Shown: positions 1-7,055 of the stretch, piece by piece | Position numbering within the stretch: position 1 is the stretch's first letter | Layout of the letters: each line of letters begins with the position of its first letter | DNA from: Schaalia sp. JY-X169 | GTDB lineage: Bacteria > Actinomycetota > Actinomycetes > Actinomycetales > Actinomycetaceae | Length of the DNA stretch: 64,000 bases | Direction of reading: 5' to 3' | Assembly (NCBI RefSeq): GCF_014069575.1 | Contig: NZ_CP059675.1 | Coordinates: 1,488,001 to 1,552,000, forward strand | Program-made: the position numbers and the translations under genes | Notes under the pieces: model-generated | Told to the model about the DNA's origin: nothing | The model's database searches: none | The model's input: the letters and a program-made list of their open reading frames with translations, nothing else

Positions 1-208
1 TGCATGCGGTCAGGAGCAGTAGACCAGCCAAAGAGGCAACGGCGGTCATTCTTCGGGACGTTACTCGATGCATGCTTCGAGGCTAGCGACACTGTCGCCG
101 CCAAAGGAGGAACTGTCAGTACACCGCCGACAGTCTATGCACGCCGTCACCTGCGCGTCCTGAGGGACACACCAGTCACGCGGGCGAACCTCTCTAGACC
201 CCGTGACG
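1..208. other. Window-edge stretch without a recognisable gene
   Basis: No reading frame here resembles a known protein, and the frames that cross it run on into the repeat and the insertion sequence that follow. It contains short GC-rich direct and inverted words but nothing I can name. It may be the interrupted remainder of a sequence that continues left of the window. Confidence 0.4.
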
Positions 209-288
209 CGAAATGTATACGTAAGGAACCGCGGCGACCCTGGGGTACGCTCCGCAGACATCCATTTCGTCCCAACGCATACATTTCG
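209..288. repeat. Dispersed 80-bp palindrome, copy 1
   Basis: The left arm CGAAATGTATACGT (209-222) is matched by the inverted right arm ACGCATACATTTCG (275-288) with one mismatch. Inside the arms a second inverted pair (CATTTCGTCCC on the right) extends the stem. Four more copies lie at 17685, 30020, 42699 and 43045. The first insertion sequence begins immediately at its right end, so the IS has inserted at or beside this palindrome. Confidence 0.85.
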
Positions 289-326
289 GGTTATAGGACA
301 TTAAGTGTGTCTGGTCTGGGTTTGAA

Positions 327-1457
327 TTACTGTTTCCAGGTTTTATGGTGTAGGTCTTCCCAGCTAATGGCGGTGCCCCATTTGACGGGGCCGTGCTGGC
401 GGTGGTGTTGGAGCGCGTCTTGGTAGAGAGCCTCGATGGTGGCATCGGTGGGCATTTCACCAAGGATCCGCGCCGCGGGTAAGGGGCTGGGTGAATGCGT
501 GTAGCACCACCAGTAGGCGGCTTTGACGCGGTGTAGGAAAGGCATCCCGCGGTGCCAACCCCACATGCGACGGATTTGAGCGTTGATGCCCCCTTCGAGC
601 CGGCTATTGGTGGAGGGTAGGGTCTCAAGGCCGCTGGCAGCGAGGAGGGCGGGACTCAAAAACGTGAAGAGCTGGCCTTGACGTAGCAGGGTACGCACAA
701 GGTTTCTGGCACGTACCAGTTTGGCGTGGGTGTCTTTATACTCCCCGGTTGCGTACACGCTTTTCTCGGCTAGGAAACCGGCCCACCGGGCTTCCCAAGC
801 CAGGTAATCCTGCTCCCATTGCCAAGCATCTTTGGGAGTTTTTGCTGCTAGTAACTGGTGGGCTAACCACTTGAGTTCCCGGCCCGGAGCCAGCCTTGGC
901 CGTTTAGACGTCAACGCAGTGATATTCAAGTAAACGTGGAACAAGCAGCGCTGAATTCGCACCTGGGGCCAGGTGTCTTTCATGGCTTTACGAAAGCCGC
1001 TGCCCCCATCAGTTACCACCATGAGTGGGGTGCTTATCTGGGCGAGGAGCGCTGACCAGGCACCAGCGTGTTCAGTTCTGGCGAGGTACCAGCCCAGAGG
1101 AGTACCAGCCTCGTTGCAGCCAATCAGGATCACCCCTTTACGACCCATATGAAGACCATCAACATGCAGCACACTCACTGATTCGTCTCGAAAGTGCGGC
1201 AGCGGCCAGTAGGCCCAGTATTTTGCTGTTTTCCGACGAAAAGTGCGCGATGTTGAGTCACTCATTTCCCCTTGAGCTAACGGCTTTAGTAGCCATTTCA
1301 AGAAGGTTGCCAGCCCCGCCGCGTCCGCGTTGTTCTTCCTAACCAAACTCACCCCGCAATCAGGGTTTTTACACCGCCAACGCAACGTCCCAGCCTTAGT
1401 TGTTCCGTTCCTCTTCATCGCTTGGCCACACACGTGGCAACACGGTCTACGTTCCAT
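327..1457 (-). CDS. IS1249/IS256-like transposase
   Basis: This 376-residue protein would cut and join the ends of the surrounding insertion sequence. The N-terminus carries a zinc-finger-like set of cysteines (C7/C10 and C29/C34) for end recognition. A DDE catalytic core follows: Asp in LHVDG near residue 100, Asp in VVTDGGSG near 150, and Glu in SRLEGGINAQ near 285. A QRCLFHVY motif follows the second Asp, as in mutator/IS256-type enzymes. It has an ATG start and no internal disruption, so the element could be active. The neighbouring transposase at 1952 shares the same architecture but clearly diverges, so they are two different elements of one family. Confidence 0.85.
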   Translation of the reverse strand: MERRPCCHVCGQAMKRNGTTKAGTLRWRCKNPDCGVSLVRKNNADAAGLATFLKWLLKPLAQGEMSDSTSRTFRRKTAKYWAYWPLPHFRDESVSVLHVDGLHMGRKGVILIGCNEAGTPLGWYLARTEHAGAWSALLAQISTPLMVVTDGGSGFRKAMKDTWPQVRIQRCLFHVYLNITALTSKRPRLAPGRELKWLAHQLLAAKTPKDAWQWEQDYLAWEARWAGFLAEKSVYATGEYKDTHAKLVRARNLVRTLLRQGQLFTFLSPALLAASGLETLPSTNSRLEGGINAQIRRMWGWHRGMPFLHRVKAAYWWCYTHSPSPLPAARILGEMPTDATIEALYQDALQHHRQHGPVKWGTAISWEDLHHKTWKQ

Positions 1458-1481
1458 CCCTTAAGCGAATCGGTCACAACA

Positions 1482-1674
1482 TATAGGACAAATCGTGTGT
1501 CCACCAAAAACCCGGGTTTCAAACAGACTTATCCCTTGGAACCACAACGAAAAACCCGGATCCTAGACACACTTTTTGGCCACCCATGAAACCGGGCCAA
1601 CCCAGTTTCAAAACCCGAACTACAGCGCCAACACAACAGAAAACAGCCCCAAAAAACACACCAAATGTCCTATA
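1482..1674. repeat. 193-bp segment bounded by IS-like inverted repeats
   Basis: The segment begins TATAGGACAAATCGTGTGT and ends with the inverted form ACACACCAAATGTCCTATA. It lies upstream of the transposase gene, within the right part of the insertion sequence. It is either subterminal transposase-binding DNA or a small non-autonomous derivative that shares the IS ends. The sequence does not decide between these. Confidence 0.5.
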
Positions 1675-1788
1675 GCCCGGGTAGTGACGGCAACGGTGAC
1701 CGGTCGTAGAGGCGAGAAGGATACCCACAGCCTTTTCTGCGAAGAGCCCGATAAGGTTGCCGATGTCGGCATACATCGCCGATAATTC

Positions 1789-3183
1789 GGGATAGCGGCC
1801 ATTATTGGTGTCTAAACTCCAGTGTTTTCGTTGATGTAGCAAGGGAAAGTTGGTGTTGATAGTCTTTTGAAGCCTATTTTTCGGTAGAGCCTCTCACGTC
1901 CCACACCTTGACTGATTTGTATGCTAGGAACCGGTCTGATCTTGTTCAAACATGGGAAGACCTGCATCTATAAAGAAATGTCCTGATTGTCATCAGCCAG
2001 GGTTGAAACGTAATGGGACTCGTAATGGCAAAATTCGGTGGCGATGCACCAACTGCGGATCTAGCCCCTCACGCACTCGCCCTGATACGACACAGTTAGC
2101 CCAGTTCACAGCCTTCCTGGCATGGATCAAAGGTAAGGAATCACAAGGCGAGGTTGATGGCACACGCACTGGCAGAACCGCTAGGCGCCAGTTCTCGTGG
2201 TGTTGGAATGTGCCAATCCCAAAGCCTCCCGTCACAGGGGAGATCTTTGACGAAGTATTCCTTGATGGAAACTATCTGCCCCACCATTGGTGCATACTCC
2301 TGGCACGGTCTTCAACAGGTCCTGTGACCACTTGGCAGTGGTGCAACACAGAAACTGCCGCCGCCTACCAAGCAGTCCTAGCCCGTATGGCACCACCGGT
2401 AGTGGTTGCTATAGATGGCAGTGGAGGATGCCAGAAAGCACTGAAAGAGACCTGGCCAGACGTAACCGTGCAACGCTGCTTAGTGCATGTACACCGCAAC
2501 AACCTTCGCGACTTAACGTCAAAGCCGCGAACCGGGGCAGGCAAAGCACTCCTGGCACTATCCCAAACCCTTCTCAAAGTCACCAACCTTGACGAAGCTG
2601 CTATATGGAGCGCGAACCTTGCTGCCTTCTACAGCGAGTACGACACTTGGCTCAAGGCACGCACCTACGCCCGTGAGGACCCTGAAGAAGCCCTTAGACG
2701 CGGGAAGAAACCCTCTGGCTGGTGGTACACCCATGAACGAGACCGCCGCGTGTACTACCGGTTCGACCGACTCTTCACCAACGGGCAACTCTTCGCTTTC
2801 CTCACCGCTATACCCGGCACTATCTTGGAACGAACCACTAACCCAGTTGAGGCCATAAACGCCCAAATCACACGGCTAATCGGCCTGCATCCCGGACTCA
2901 GTGAAGACCACATGATCGCCGCTGTGGAATGGCTCTTGTATTCCTATACCGAGAACCCAAGCACACCAGCAGAAATCCTAAAGAACTGGCGCAACAACGG
3001 GGAACCCACCCGGCGACTCATACCCAAACACAAGAAACAACCAACACCACAAGGACCCCAAAAATGGGGCACTGCCCCAACCCCCGAAGAAGGACTCTGG
3101 GCCAGAAAAGGATGGGCAGGCAAGTGGCAACCCTAACGACACGCCCAAACCCCGGAGTTTAGACACCAATAATGGCCACATCC
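1789..3183 (+). mobile_element. Insertion sequence, IS1249/IS256-like, with direct-repeat footprint
   Basis: A perfect 24-bp inverted repeat starting GGCCATTATTGGTGTC lies at 1797-1820 and 3154-3177. Just outside, GGGAT-containing ends are imperfectly inverted. The element is flanked by the direct repeat CCGATAATTC at 1779-1788 and 3184-3193, a likely target duplication of about 8-10 bp as expected for the IS256 group. One intact transposase gene lies inside. Its ends differ from those of the neighbouring IS at 288-1678. Confidence 0.85.
1952..3136 (+). CDS. IS1249/IS256-like transposase
   Basis: A 394-residue transposase with an N-terminal cysteine zinc-finger motif (CPDC and CTNC) followed by a mutator-type DDE core: Asp in VFLDGNY, Asp in VVAIDGSGG followed by QRCLVHVH, and Glu in NPVEAINAQITR. 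It has the same layout as the transposase at 327-1457 but a distinct sequence, an insertion of about 30 residues (EDPEEALRRGKK region) and a basic C-terminal tail ending WARKGWAGKWQP. The ATG start lies 163 bp inside the left end, and no frameshift or stop interrupts it. Confidence 0.87.
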   Translation: MGRPASIKKCPDCHQPGLKRNGTRNGKIRWRCTNCGSSPSRTRPDTTQLAQFTAFLAWIKGKESQGEVDGTRTGRTARRQFSWCWNVPIPKPPVTGEIFDEVFLDGNYLPHHWCILLARSSTGPVTTWQWCNTETAAAYQAVLARMAPPVVVAIDGSGGCQKALKETWPDVTVQRCLVHVHRNNLRDLTSKPRTGAGKALLALSQTLLKVTNLDEAAIWSANLAAFYSEYDTWLKARTYAREDPEEALRRGKKPSGWWYTHERDRRVYYRFDRLFTNGQLFAFLTAIPGTILERTTNPVEAINAQITRLIGLHPGLSEDHMIAAVEWLLYSYTENPSTPAEILKNWRNNGEPTRRLIPKHKKQPTPQGPQKWGTAPTPEEGLWARKGWAGKWQP

Positions 3184-3333
3184 CCGATAATTCACCCAAA
3201 CACCGGCGACCTATGACGATATTGGCGACCCAGAACCGAAAAAGCACTGACATCGGCGACCCAGTCCCGAGAGCATCCCACGCAACAAGAAATCCCGGGA
3301 CACCATCGGAACGATGACCCGGGAAACAAAAAG
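3184..3333. other. Possible remnant of an older mobile element
   Basis: If the second IS is removed and one copy of CCGATAATTC is kept, 1679-1788 joins 3194-3333 into a continuous stretch. That stretch contains repeated GTCGCC-type words (GTCGCCGATGTC, GTCGCCAATATCG and GTCGCCGGTG on the minus strand) and no gene. Such repeated words occur near the ends of some actinobacterial insertion sequences, so this may be an older element that was hit by the newer one. Confidence 0.3.
3293..3324. terminator. Hairpin downstream of tRNA-Ala
   Basis: TCCCGGG (3293-3299) and CCCGGGA (3318-3324) form a 7-bp stem, and CATCG/CGATG pairs inside it. It lies just 3' of the tRNA gene on the minus strand. A T-rich run (CTTTTTGTTT) precedes the hairpin instead of following it, so the terminator role is uncertain. 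Confidence 0.4.
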
Positions 3334-3406
3334 TGGAGCTAAGGGGATTCGAACCCCTGACCTCTTCCATGCCATGGAAGCGCGCTACCAACTGCGCCAT
3401 AGCCCC
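3334..3406 (-). tRNA. tRNA-Ala, anticodon GGC
   Basis: Read on the minus strand, the 73 bases fold as a cloverleaf. The acceptor stem is GGGGCTA with TAGCTCC, including the G3-U70 wobble pair that is the alanine identity element, and the discriminator is A73. The anticodon stem CTTCC/GGAAG encloses the loop ATGGCAT, giving anticodon GGC, which reads GCC and GCU. The T arm contains GGTTCGAATCC. The 3' CCA is not encoded. It lies 212 bp downstream of rsfS. Confidence 0.97.
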
Positions 3407-3471
3407 GAACAAGAGACAACTATACGCGGGGGCAAGTAAGGGCGGCAAATCTGGAAGACGTGCGCCCGGAC

Positions 3472-3586
3472 ACAGCGGCCCAGAGACAGCGGCCCAGAGA
3501 CAGCGGCTCAGATACAGCGGCCCGTCGGCAGCGGCTCAGACACAGCAGTATGGACACAGCAACCCGTCGGCAGCCCAGAGGCAGCC
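3472..3586. repeat. Degenerate 14-bp tandem repeat
   Basis: The unit ACAGCGGCCCAGAG is repeated about seven to eight times with substitutions and small length changes, filling most of the 212-bp gap between tRNA-Ala and rsfS. The 14-bp period does not fit codons and no gene is seen. It may be slippage-prone DNA. Confidence 0.75.
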
Positions 3587-3618
3587 ACTTGAAGACGACC
3601 AGCGCTAAGGTTGCCGGC

Positions 3619-3993
3619 CTACCGCGTTGTAGATACCTCGGTGATGTTGACTCGTGGGGCCTGATTCCACAGTTTGTCCAAGGCATAGAAGTCCCGTGCT
3701 TCCCGCAAGAAGATGTGTACAGCCACATCGCCGTAGTCAAGCAGCAGCCACTCCGAGTTCTGGTCGCCTTCGACGCGGGGTGAACGCCCCAGAGCCTCAT
3801 GCACGTCATCCTCAATGCCAGACTTCACGCCGCTGAGGTGCCGGGGGTTATCAGCTGTGACAATCAGGAATGCGTCGCTAAATGGCAGTACGCCAGTCAC
3901 ATCGATAGCAACCAGATCTTCGGCCAGGGCATCAGCAGCAGCCTGGGCCGCTGCATTCAGCAGCTCCGTGGTCTCTTCGCTCAGAGTCATCAA
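3619..3993 (-). CDS. rsfS: Ribosomal silencing factor RsfS (Iojap family)
   Basis: This 124-residue cytoplasmic protein belongs to the RsfS/Iojap/YbeB family, which binds ribosomal protein L14 and blocks joining of the ribosomal subunits when nutrients are short. The family core is visible: DVTGVLPFSDAFLIVTADN in the first half and EWLLLDYGDVAVHIF followed by REFYxLDKLW-type residues (REARDFYALDKLW) near the C-terminus. The length is normal. The start has two consecutive ATG codons behind an AAGGAG ribosome binding site. It follows nadD on the same strand, the usual bacterial order nadD-rsfS, about 70 bp downstream. Confidence 0.95.
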   Translation of the reverse strand: MMTLSEETTELLNAAAQAAADALAEDLVAIDVTGVLPFSDAFLIVTADNPRHLSGVKSGIEDDVHEALGRSPRVEGDQNSEWLLLDYGDVAVHIFLREARDFYALDKLWNQAPRVNITEVSTTR

Positions 3994-4061
3994 TCTCCTT
4001 CTCGGGTTTTCTTCTTACCAAGTTTTAGAAATGTCGTGCACGCCAGTGCTAGGGGAACGTT

Positions 4062-4649
4062 CTACTGATACAAAGCGTACTTGTCGATGTACTGCACCAC
4101 GCCGTCAGGCACCAAGTACCAAATTGGCTCCCCCTCAGCGACCCGCCGCCGGCAATCGCTTGAGGAGATCGCCATGGCTGGCACCTCCACCAGATCAACC
4201 TTGTCCTCTGGGAGACCGCCGACATCTAGGTCGTGACCCGGCCGGGACACCCCGATGAAGTGCGCCGATTCGAATAGTTCATCAACATGCTTCCAGTTGA
4301 GAATGTCGTGAAGGGCATCAGCTCCGGTGATGAAGTACCAGTCGACATCCGGTTCGACAGCGCGCAAGTCCCGCAGGGTCTCATACGTGTACGTCAGTCC
4401 CCCACGATCGATGTCGACACGAGACACCGTAAAGCGGTTGTTCGAGGCCGTCGCGATCACCGTCATCAAGTAGCGGTGTTCCGCAGCGGTTGTGTCACGA
4501 TCCTGTTTGAAAGGCTGGGTGGACGTGGGTACAAAGACCACTTGCTCCAACCCGAAGCGGCTCATCACTTCCGAGGCGGCAACTAAGTGACCGTGGTGGA
4601 TGGGATCAAACGTTCCACCCATGATCCCAATGCGGCGCCGACGCCTCAT
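4062..4649 (-). CDS. nadD: Nicotinate-nucleotide adenylyltransferase
   Basis: NadD transfers AMP from ATP to nicotinate mononucleotide in NAD synthesis. The nucleotidyltransferase signature [12 protein letters not shown] lies at the N-terminus and the second motif ISSSDCRRR (equivalent to ISSTxIR) near the C-terminus. I chose the ATG at 4649 (195 residues), which starts [12 protein letters not shown] as the family does. An upstream in-frame start at 4709 would add 20 glycine-rich residues and overlap the end of obg by 28 bp. It lies directly downstream of obg and upstream of rsfS. The normal obg-proB-proA-nadD spacing of many relatives is shortened: proB and proA are not here. Confidence 0.93.
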   Translation of the reverse strand: MRRRRRIGIMGGTFDPIHHGHLVAASEVMSRFGLEQVVFVPTSTQPFKQDRDTTAAEHRYLMTVIATASNNRFTVSRVDIDRGGLTYTYETLRDLRAVEPDVDWYFITGADALHDILNWKHVDELFESAHFIGVSRPGHDLDVGGLPEDKVDLVEVPAMAISSSDCRRRVAEGEPIWYLVPDGVVQYIDKYALYQ

Positions 4650-4681
4650 CGGCCCAACCCCAACGCCAGCATTGACTCCGT

Positions 4682-6208
4682 TCACTCTGTCTTCCCCGGG
4701 TCCGTCCAAATACCCTGGGACGCCTCATCACGCAGCTCCTGGCGCGCACGTTCCTTGCCATCCATCTGCTCAAGATACCCGGCCCGGCGCTCCCGATGCG
4801 TTGACCTGGTTCGTTCGTGAAGTCGTGGATCCTCCCCACGACCTGCCAACAGTTCAGCTCCCGTGGCGATTGACGGCTCCCAATCAAAGATCAGCCCGCC
4901 CTCAACTTCACCAATCACCACCGGGTCCCCGGGCATAGCCCCCGCGCGAACCAGCTCATCTTCAACACCCGCGGAAGCCAAACGGTCAGCAAGATAACCA
5001 ACCGCCTCATCATTGCCGAAGTTGGTTTGTTTCACCCATAGTTCCGGCTTACGACCCCGCACCTGGTACACAGACTCACCGCCAAACTGAATCTTCTTCA
5101 CTGTGATTGTGTCCGAAGAACCCACTGCCCGAGGACGGATGACAACGCGAGCCTCTTCCCGTGCTTCTTCTGCAACGCGGTTCTCTTCCACGATGGCGGC
5201 CAGTGCGAAGGACAGCTCCTTCAGCCCTTCATGCGACACCGCTGAGACTTCAAACGACTGCAAACCCCGTGCGTCCAGATCGGCTTTCACCATGTCCGCA
5301 AGCTCGCGGCCGTCTGGGATATCAATCTTGTTGAGAATCACCACGCGAGGGCGCTCTGCCAGGGGAACATAACCTTCGATCTCGCCGAGGTCGCCCTGGT
5401 AGGCGGCAAGTTCCGCTTCAATCGTGTCTAGGTCCCGCAGCGGATCCCGCTCGACCTCGAATGAGGCCGTGTCGATAACGTGGGCGATCACCGAGCAACG
5501 TTCAATGTGGCGGAGGAAATCAAGGCCGAGGCCCTTCCCCTCCGAAGCACCCGGGATCAAGCCTGGCACATCCGCGATCGTGTATCGCTGACCGCCCGCA
5601 TCAACAACTCCGAGGTTTGGCACCAGGGTGGTGAAGGGATAGTCGGCGATCTTAGGTCGCGCAGCCGACATGGCTGCAATCAAGGATGACTTACCTGCTG
5701 ACGGATAGCCGACGAGGGCGACATCCGCGATCGACTTCAGTTCAAGAACGACATCCGCTTCCTCACCCGGTTCGCCAAGCAGGGCGAAACCCGGTGCACG
5801 CCGGGCCCTGTTAGCCAGCGCAGCATTGCCCAGTCCCCCGCGCCCGCCCTCGGCAACAACAATCTCATCACCCAGCGCTGAAAGGTCAGCAAGAATCTCC
5901 CCTTGCGCGGACTTAACGACAGTTCCAGCGGGAACCGTCAGTACCAAGTCTTGTGCATTCTTCCCGTGACGCAAAGCCCCGGCACCCTGAGTGCCATTCA
6001 GCGCCTTGTGGTGTGGTTTGTGATGATAAGTCAGCAAGGTAGTGACCTGGTCATCCGCACGAACAATCACGGACCCCCCGCGTCCCCCGTTTCCACCGTC
6101 GGGACCGCCCAGAGGCTTAAACTTCTCCCGGTGCACGGAAGCAACGCCGTGACCACCGTTACCAGCAATCACATTGATCTTTGCGCGATCAACAAAATCC
6201 GCCATCAT
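4682..6208 (-). CDS. obg: GTPase Obg/CgtA
   Basis: Obg is an essential GTPase of large-subunit ribosome assembly and stress signalling. Three regions are visible in the 508 residues: the glycine-rich Obg fold ([14 protein letters not shown] to about residue 160), the G domain with Walker [20 protein letters not shown] and NKID, and a C-terminal OCT domain ([18 protein letters not shown] region). A charged tail rich in Arg and Glu follows. The start is a double ATG behind GAGGGA. It sits downstream of rplU-rpmA, the classic order, with a hairpin in between. Confidence 0.97.
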   Translation of the reverse strand: MMADFVDRAKINVIAGNGGHGVASVHREKFKPLGGPDGGNGGRGGSVIVRADDQVTTLLTYHHKPHHKALNGTQGAGALRHGKNAQDLVLTVPAGTVVKSAQGEILADLSALGDEIVVAEGGRGGLGNAALANRARRAPGFALLGEPGEEADVVLELKSIADVALVGYPSAGKSSLIAAMSAARPKIADYPFTTLVPNLGVVDAGGQRYTIADVPGLIPGASEGKGLGLDFLRHIERCSVIAHVIDTASFEVERDPLRDLDTIEAELAAYQGDLGEIEGYVPLAERPRVVILNKIDIPDGRELADMVKADLDARGLQSFEVSAVSHEGLKELSFALAAIVEENRVAEEAREEARVVIRPRAVGSSDTITVKKIQFGGESVYQVRGRKPELWVKQTNFGNDEAVGYLADRLASAGVEDELVRAGAMPGDPVVIGEVEGGLIFDWEPSIATGAELLAGRGEDPRLHERTRSTHRERRAGYLEQMDGKERARQELRDEASQGIWTDPGKTE

Positions 6209-6228
6209 CTTCCCTCACTCTAGGTAGC

Positions 6229-6256
6229 AAAAGAGGACACCCGCTGCGCGGATGCC
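6229..6256 (-). terminator. Hairpin between rpmA and obg
   Basis: On the minus strand GGCATCCGC and GCGGGTGTCC pair around GCA and are followed by TCTTTTG. This resembles an intrinsic terminator with a short U-rich tail, and would reduce read-through from the ribosomal protein genes into obg. Confidence 0.55.
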
Positions 6257-6290
6257 CCCCTCGCTGTAATCAGTATGTGTGATACCAGCC

Positions 6291-6548
6291 TTATGCGGCT
6301 GCTTCAACAACGCTGATGGCGCGACGCCCATGAATGTTGCCGAACTCAACGTTTCCGTCGATCAGGGCAAACAGGGTGTCGTCCTTGCCACGACCAACAT
6401 TGTGGCCGGGGTGGTACTTAGTGCCACGCTGACGGACGATGATTTCGCCTGCCGAAACGTACTGGCCACCAAAACGCTTCACGCCCAGGCGCTGAGCATT
6501 CGAGTCGCGGCCGTTACGAGTAGAGCCAACGCCCTTCTTTGATGCCAT
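6291..6548 (-). CDS. rpmA: 50S ribosomal protein L27
   Basis: L27 lies at the peptidyl transferase centre of the large subunit. The 85-residue protein begins [20 protein letters not shown] and contains the conserved [22 protein letters not shown] and [16 protein letters not shown] segments. The N-terminus starts directly with the mature form and has no cleavable extension of the Firmicutes kind. It follows rplU by 30 bp and forms the normal rplU-rpmA pair. Confidence 0.98.
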   Translation of the reverse strand: MASKKGVGSTRNGRDSNAQRLGVKRFGGQYVSAGEIIVRQRGTKYHPGHNVGRGKDDTLFALIDGNVEFGNIHGRRAISVVEAAA

Positions 6549-6578
6549 TTTCTAGCTCCCTAATATCCCGATCGGCGG

Positions 6579-6887
6579 TTAGCCGATTTCCTTGATCTCA
6601 ACCACAGTCAGCGGTTGACGGTGACCAAGGCGCTTACGGTAGCCGGTCTTGTTCTTGTACTTGATGATGCGGATCTTCGGACCCTTTGCGTCACCAATAA
6701 TCTCTGCCTTGACGGTCTTGCCAGCAAGCTTGTCAGAGCCGACCAGAGCGGTTTCGCCGTCAACAATCATGACTGGCTCAAGCTCAACGGTCTCTCCAAC
6801 TTCAGCCACAACCTTGTCGATTACGACAACGTCGCCAACAGCCACTTTGTCCTGATGGCCGCCAGCCTTCACGATCGCGTAGACCAC
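6579..6887 (-). CDS. rplU: 50S ribosomal protein L21
   Basis: A 102-residue L21, which binds 23S rRNA. It has the family core VYAIVKAGGHQDKVAVGDVV at the N-terminus and the basic C-terminal KIRIIKYKNKTGYRKRLGHRQ. The start codon is GTG. An ATG eight bases upstream is out of frame. Two hairpins lie in the leader between rne and this gene, which may be regulatory. Confidence 0.97.
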   Translation of the reverse strand: MVYAIVKAGGHQDKVAVGDVVVIDKVVAEVGETVELEPVMIVDGETALVGSDKLAGKTVKAEIIGDAKGPKIRIIKYKNKTGYRKRLGHRQPLTVVEIKEIG

Positions 6888-6983
6888 GTTTTGCTCATCT
6901 CTTGTCGGAAAAAATCTTCAAATCGACGCATAAGCGCCGACTAGTAAATCTAACTGAAACCCGCATTCACGGGCAACCTTGAG

Positions 6984-7046
6984 GGGCCGTTTCGGCCCAA
7001 TTTGCAGTGTGTAGTTCGGCACGTTGACCAGAAACCGCCGAACTAC
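6984..7046 (-). promoter_or_regulatory. Two hairpins in the rne-rplU interval
   Basis: A perfect 10-bp stem, GTAGTTCGGC (7011-7020) with GCCGAACTAC (7037-7046), starts 9 bp after the rne stop codon. A second compact hairpin, GGGCCG-TTT-CGGCCC, lies at 6984-6998. Neither is followed by a T run on the minus strand, so a simple terminator is unlikely. They could be an rne 3' structure, a processing site, or a leader that controls rplU-rpmA. Confidence 0.55.
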
Positions 7047-7055
7047 GGGGCATTG

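Larger units (their letters stand above)
288..1678 (-). mobile_element. Insertion sequence, IS1249/IS256-like, about 1.39 kb
   Basis: Terminal inverted repeats can be read as GGGTTATAGGACATT at 288-302 and, on the other strand, GGGCTATAGGACATT ending at 1678; both continue into a GTGTGT tract with a few mismatches. A single transposase gene on the minus strand fills most of the space. I cannot find a convincing target duplication. A third copy of the terminal motif (TATAGGACA followed by GTGTGTC) sits inside at 1482-1501 in the same orientation as the left end. Confidence 0.7.
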
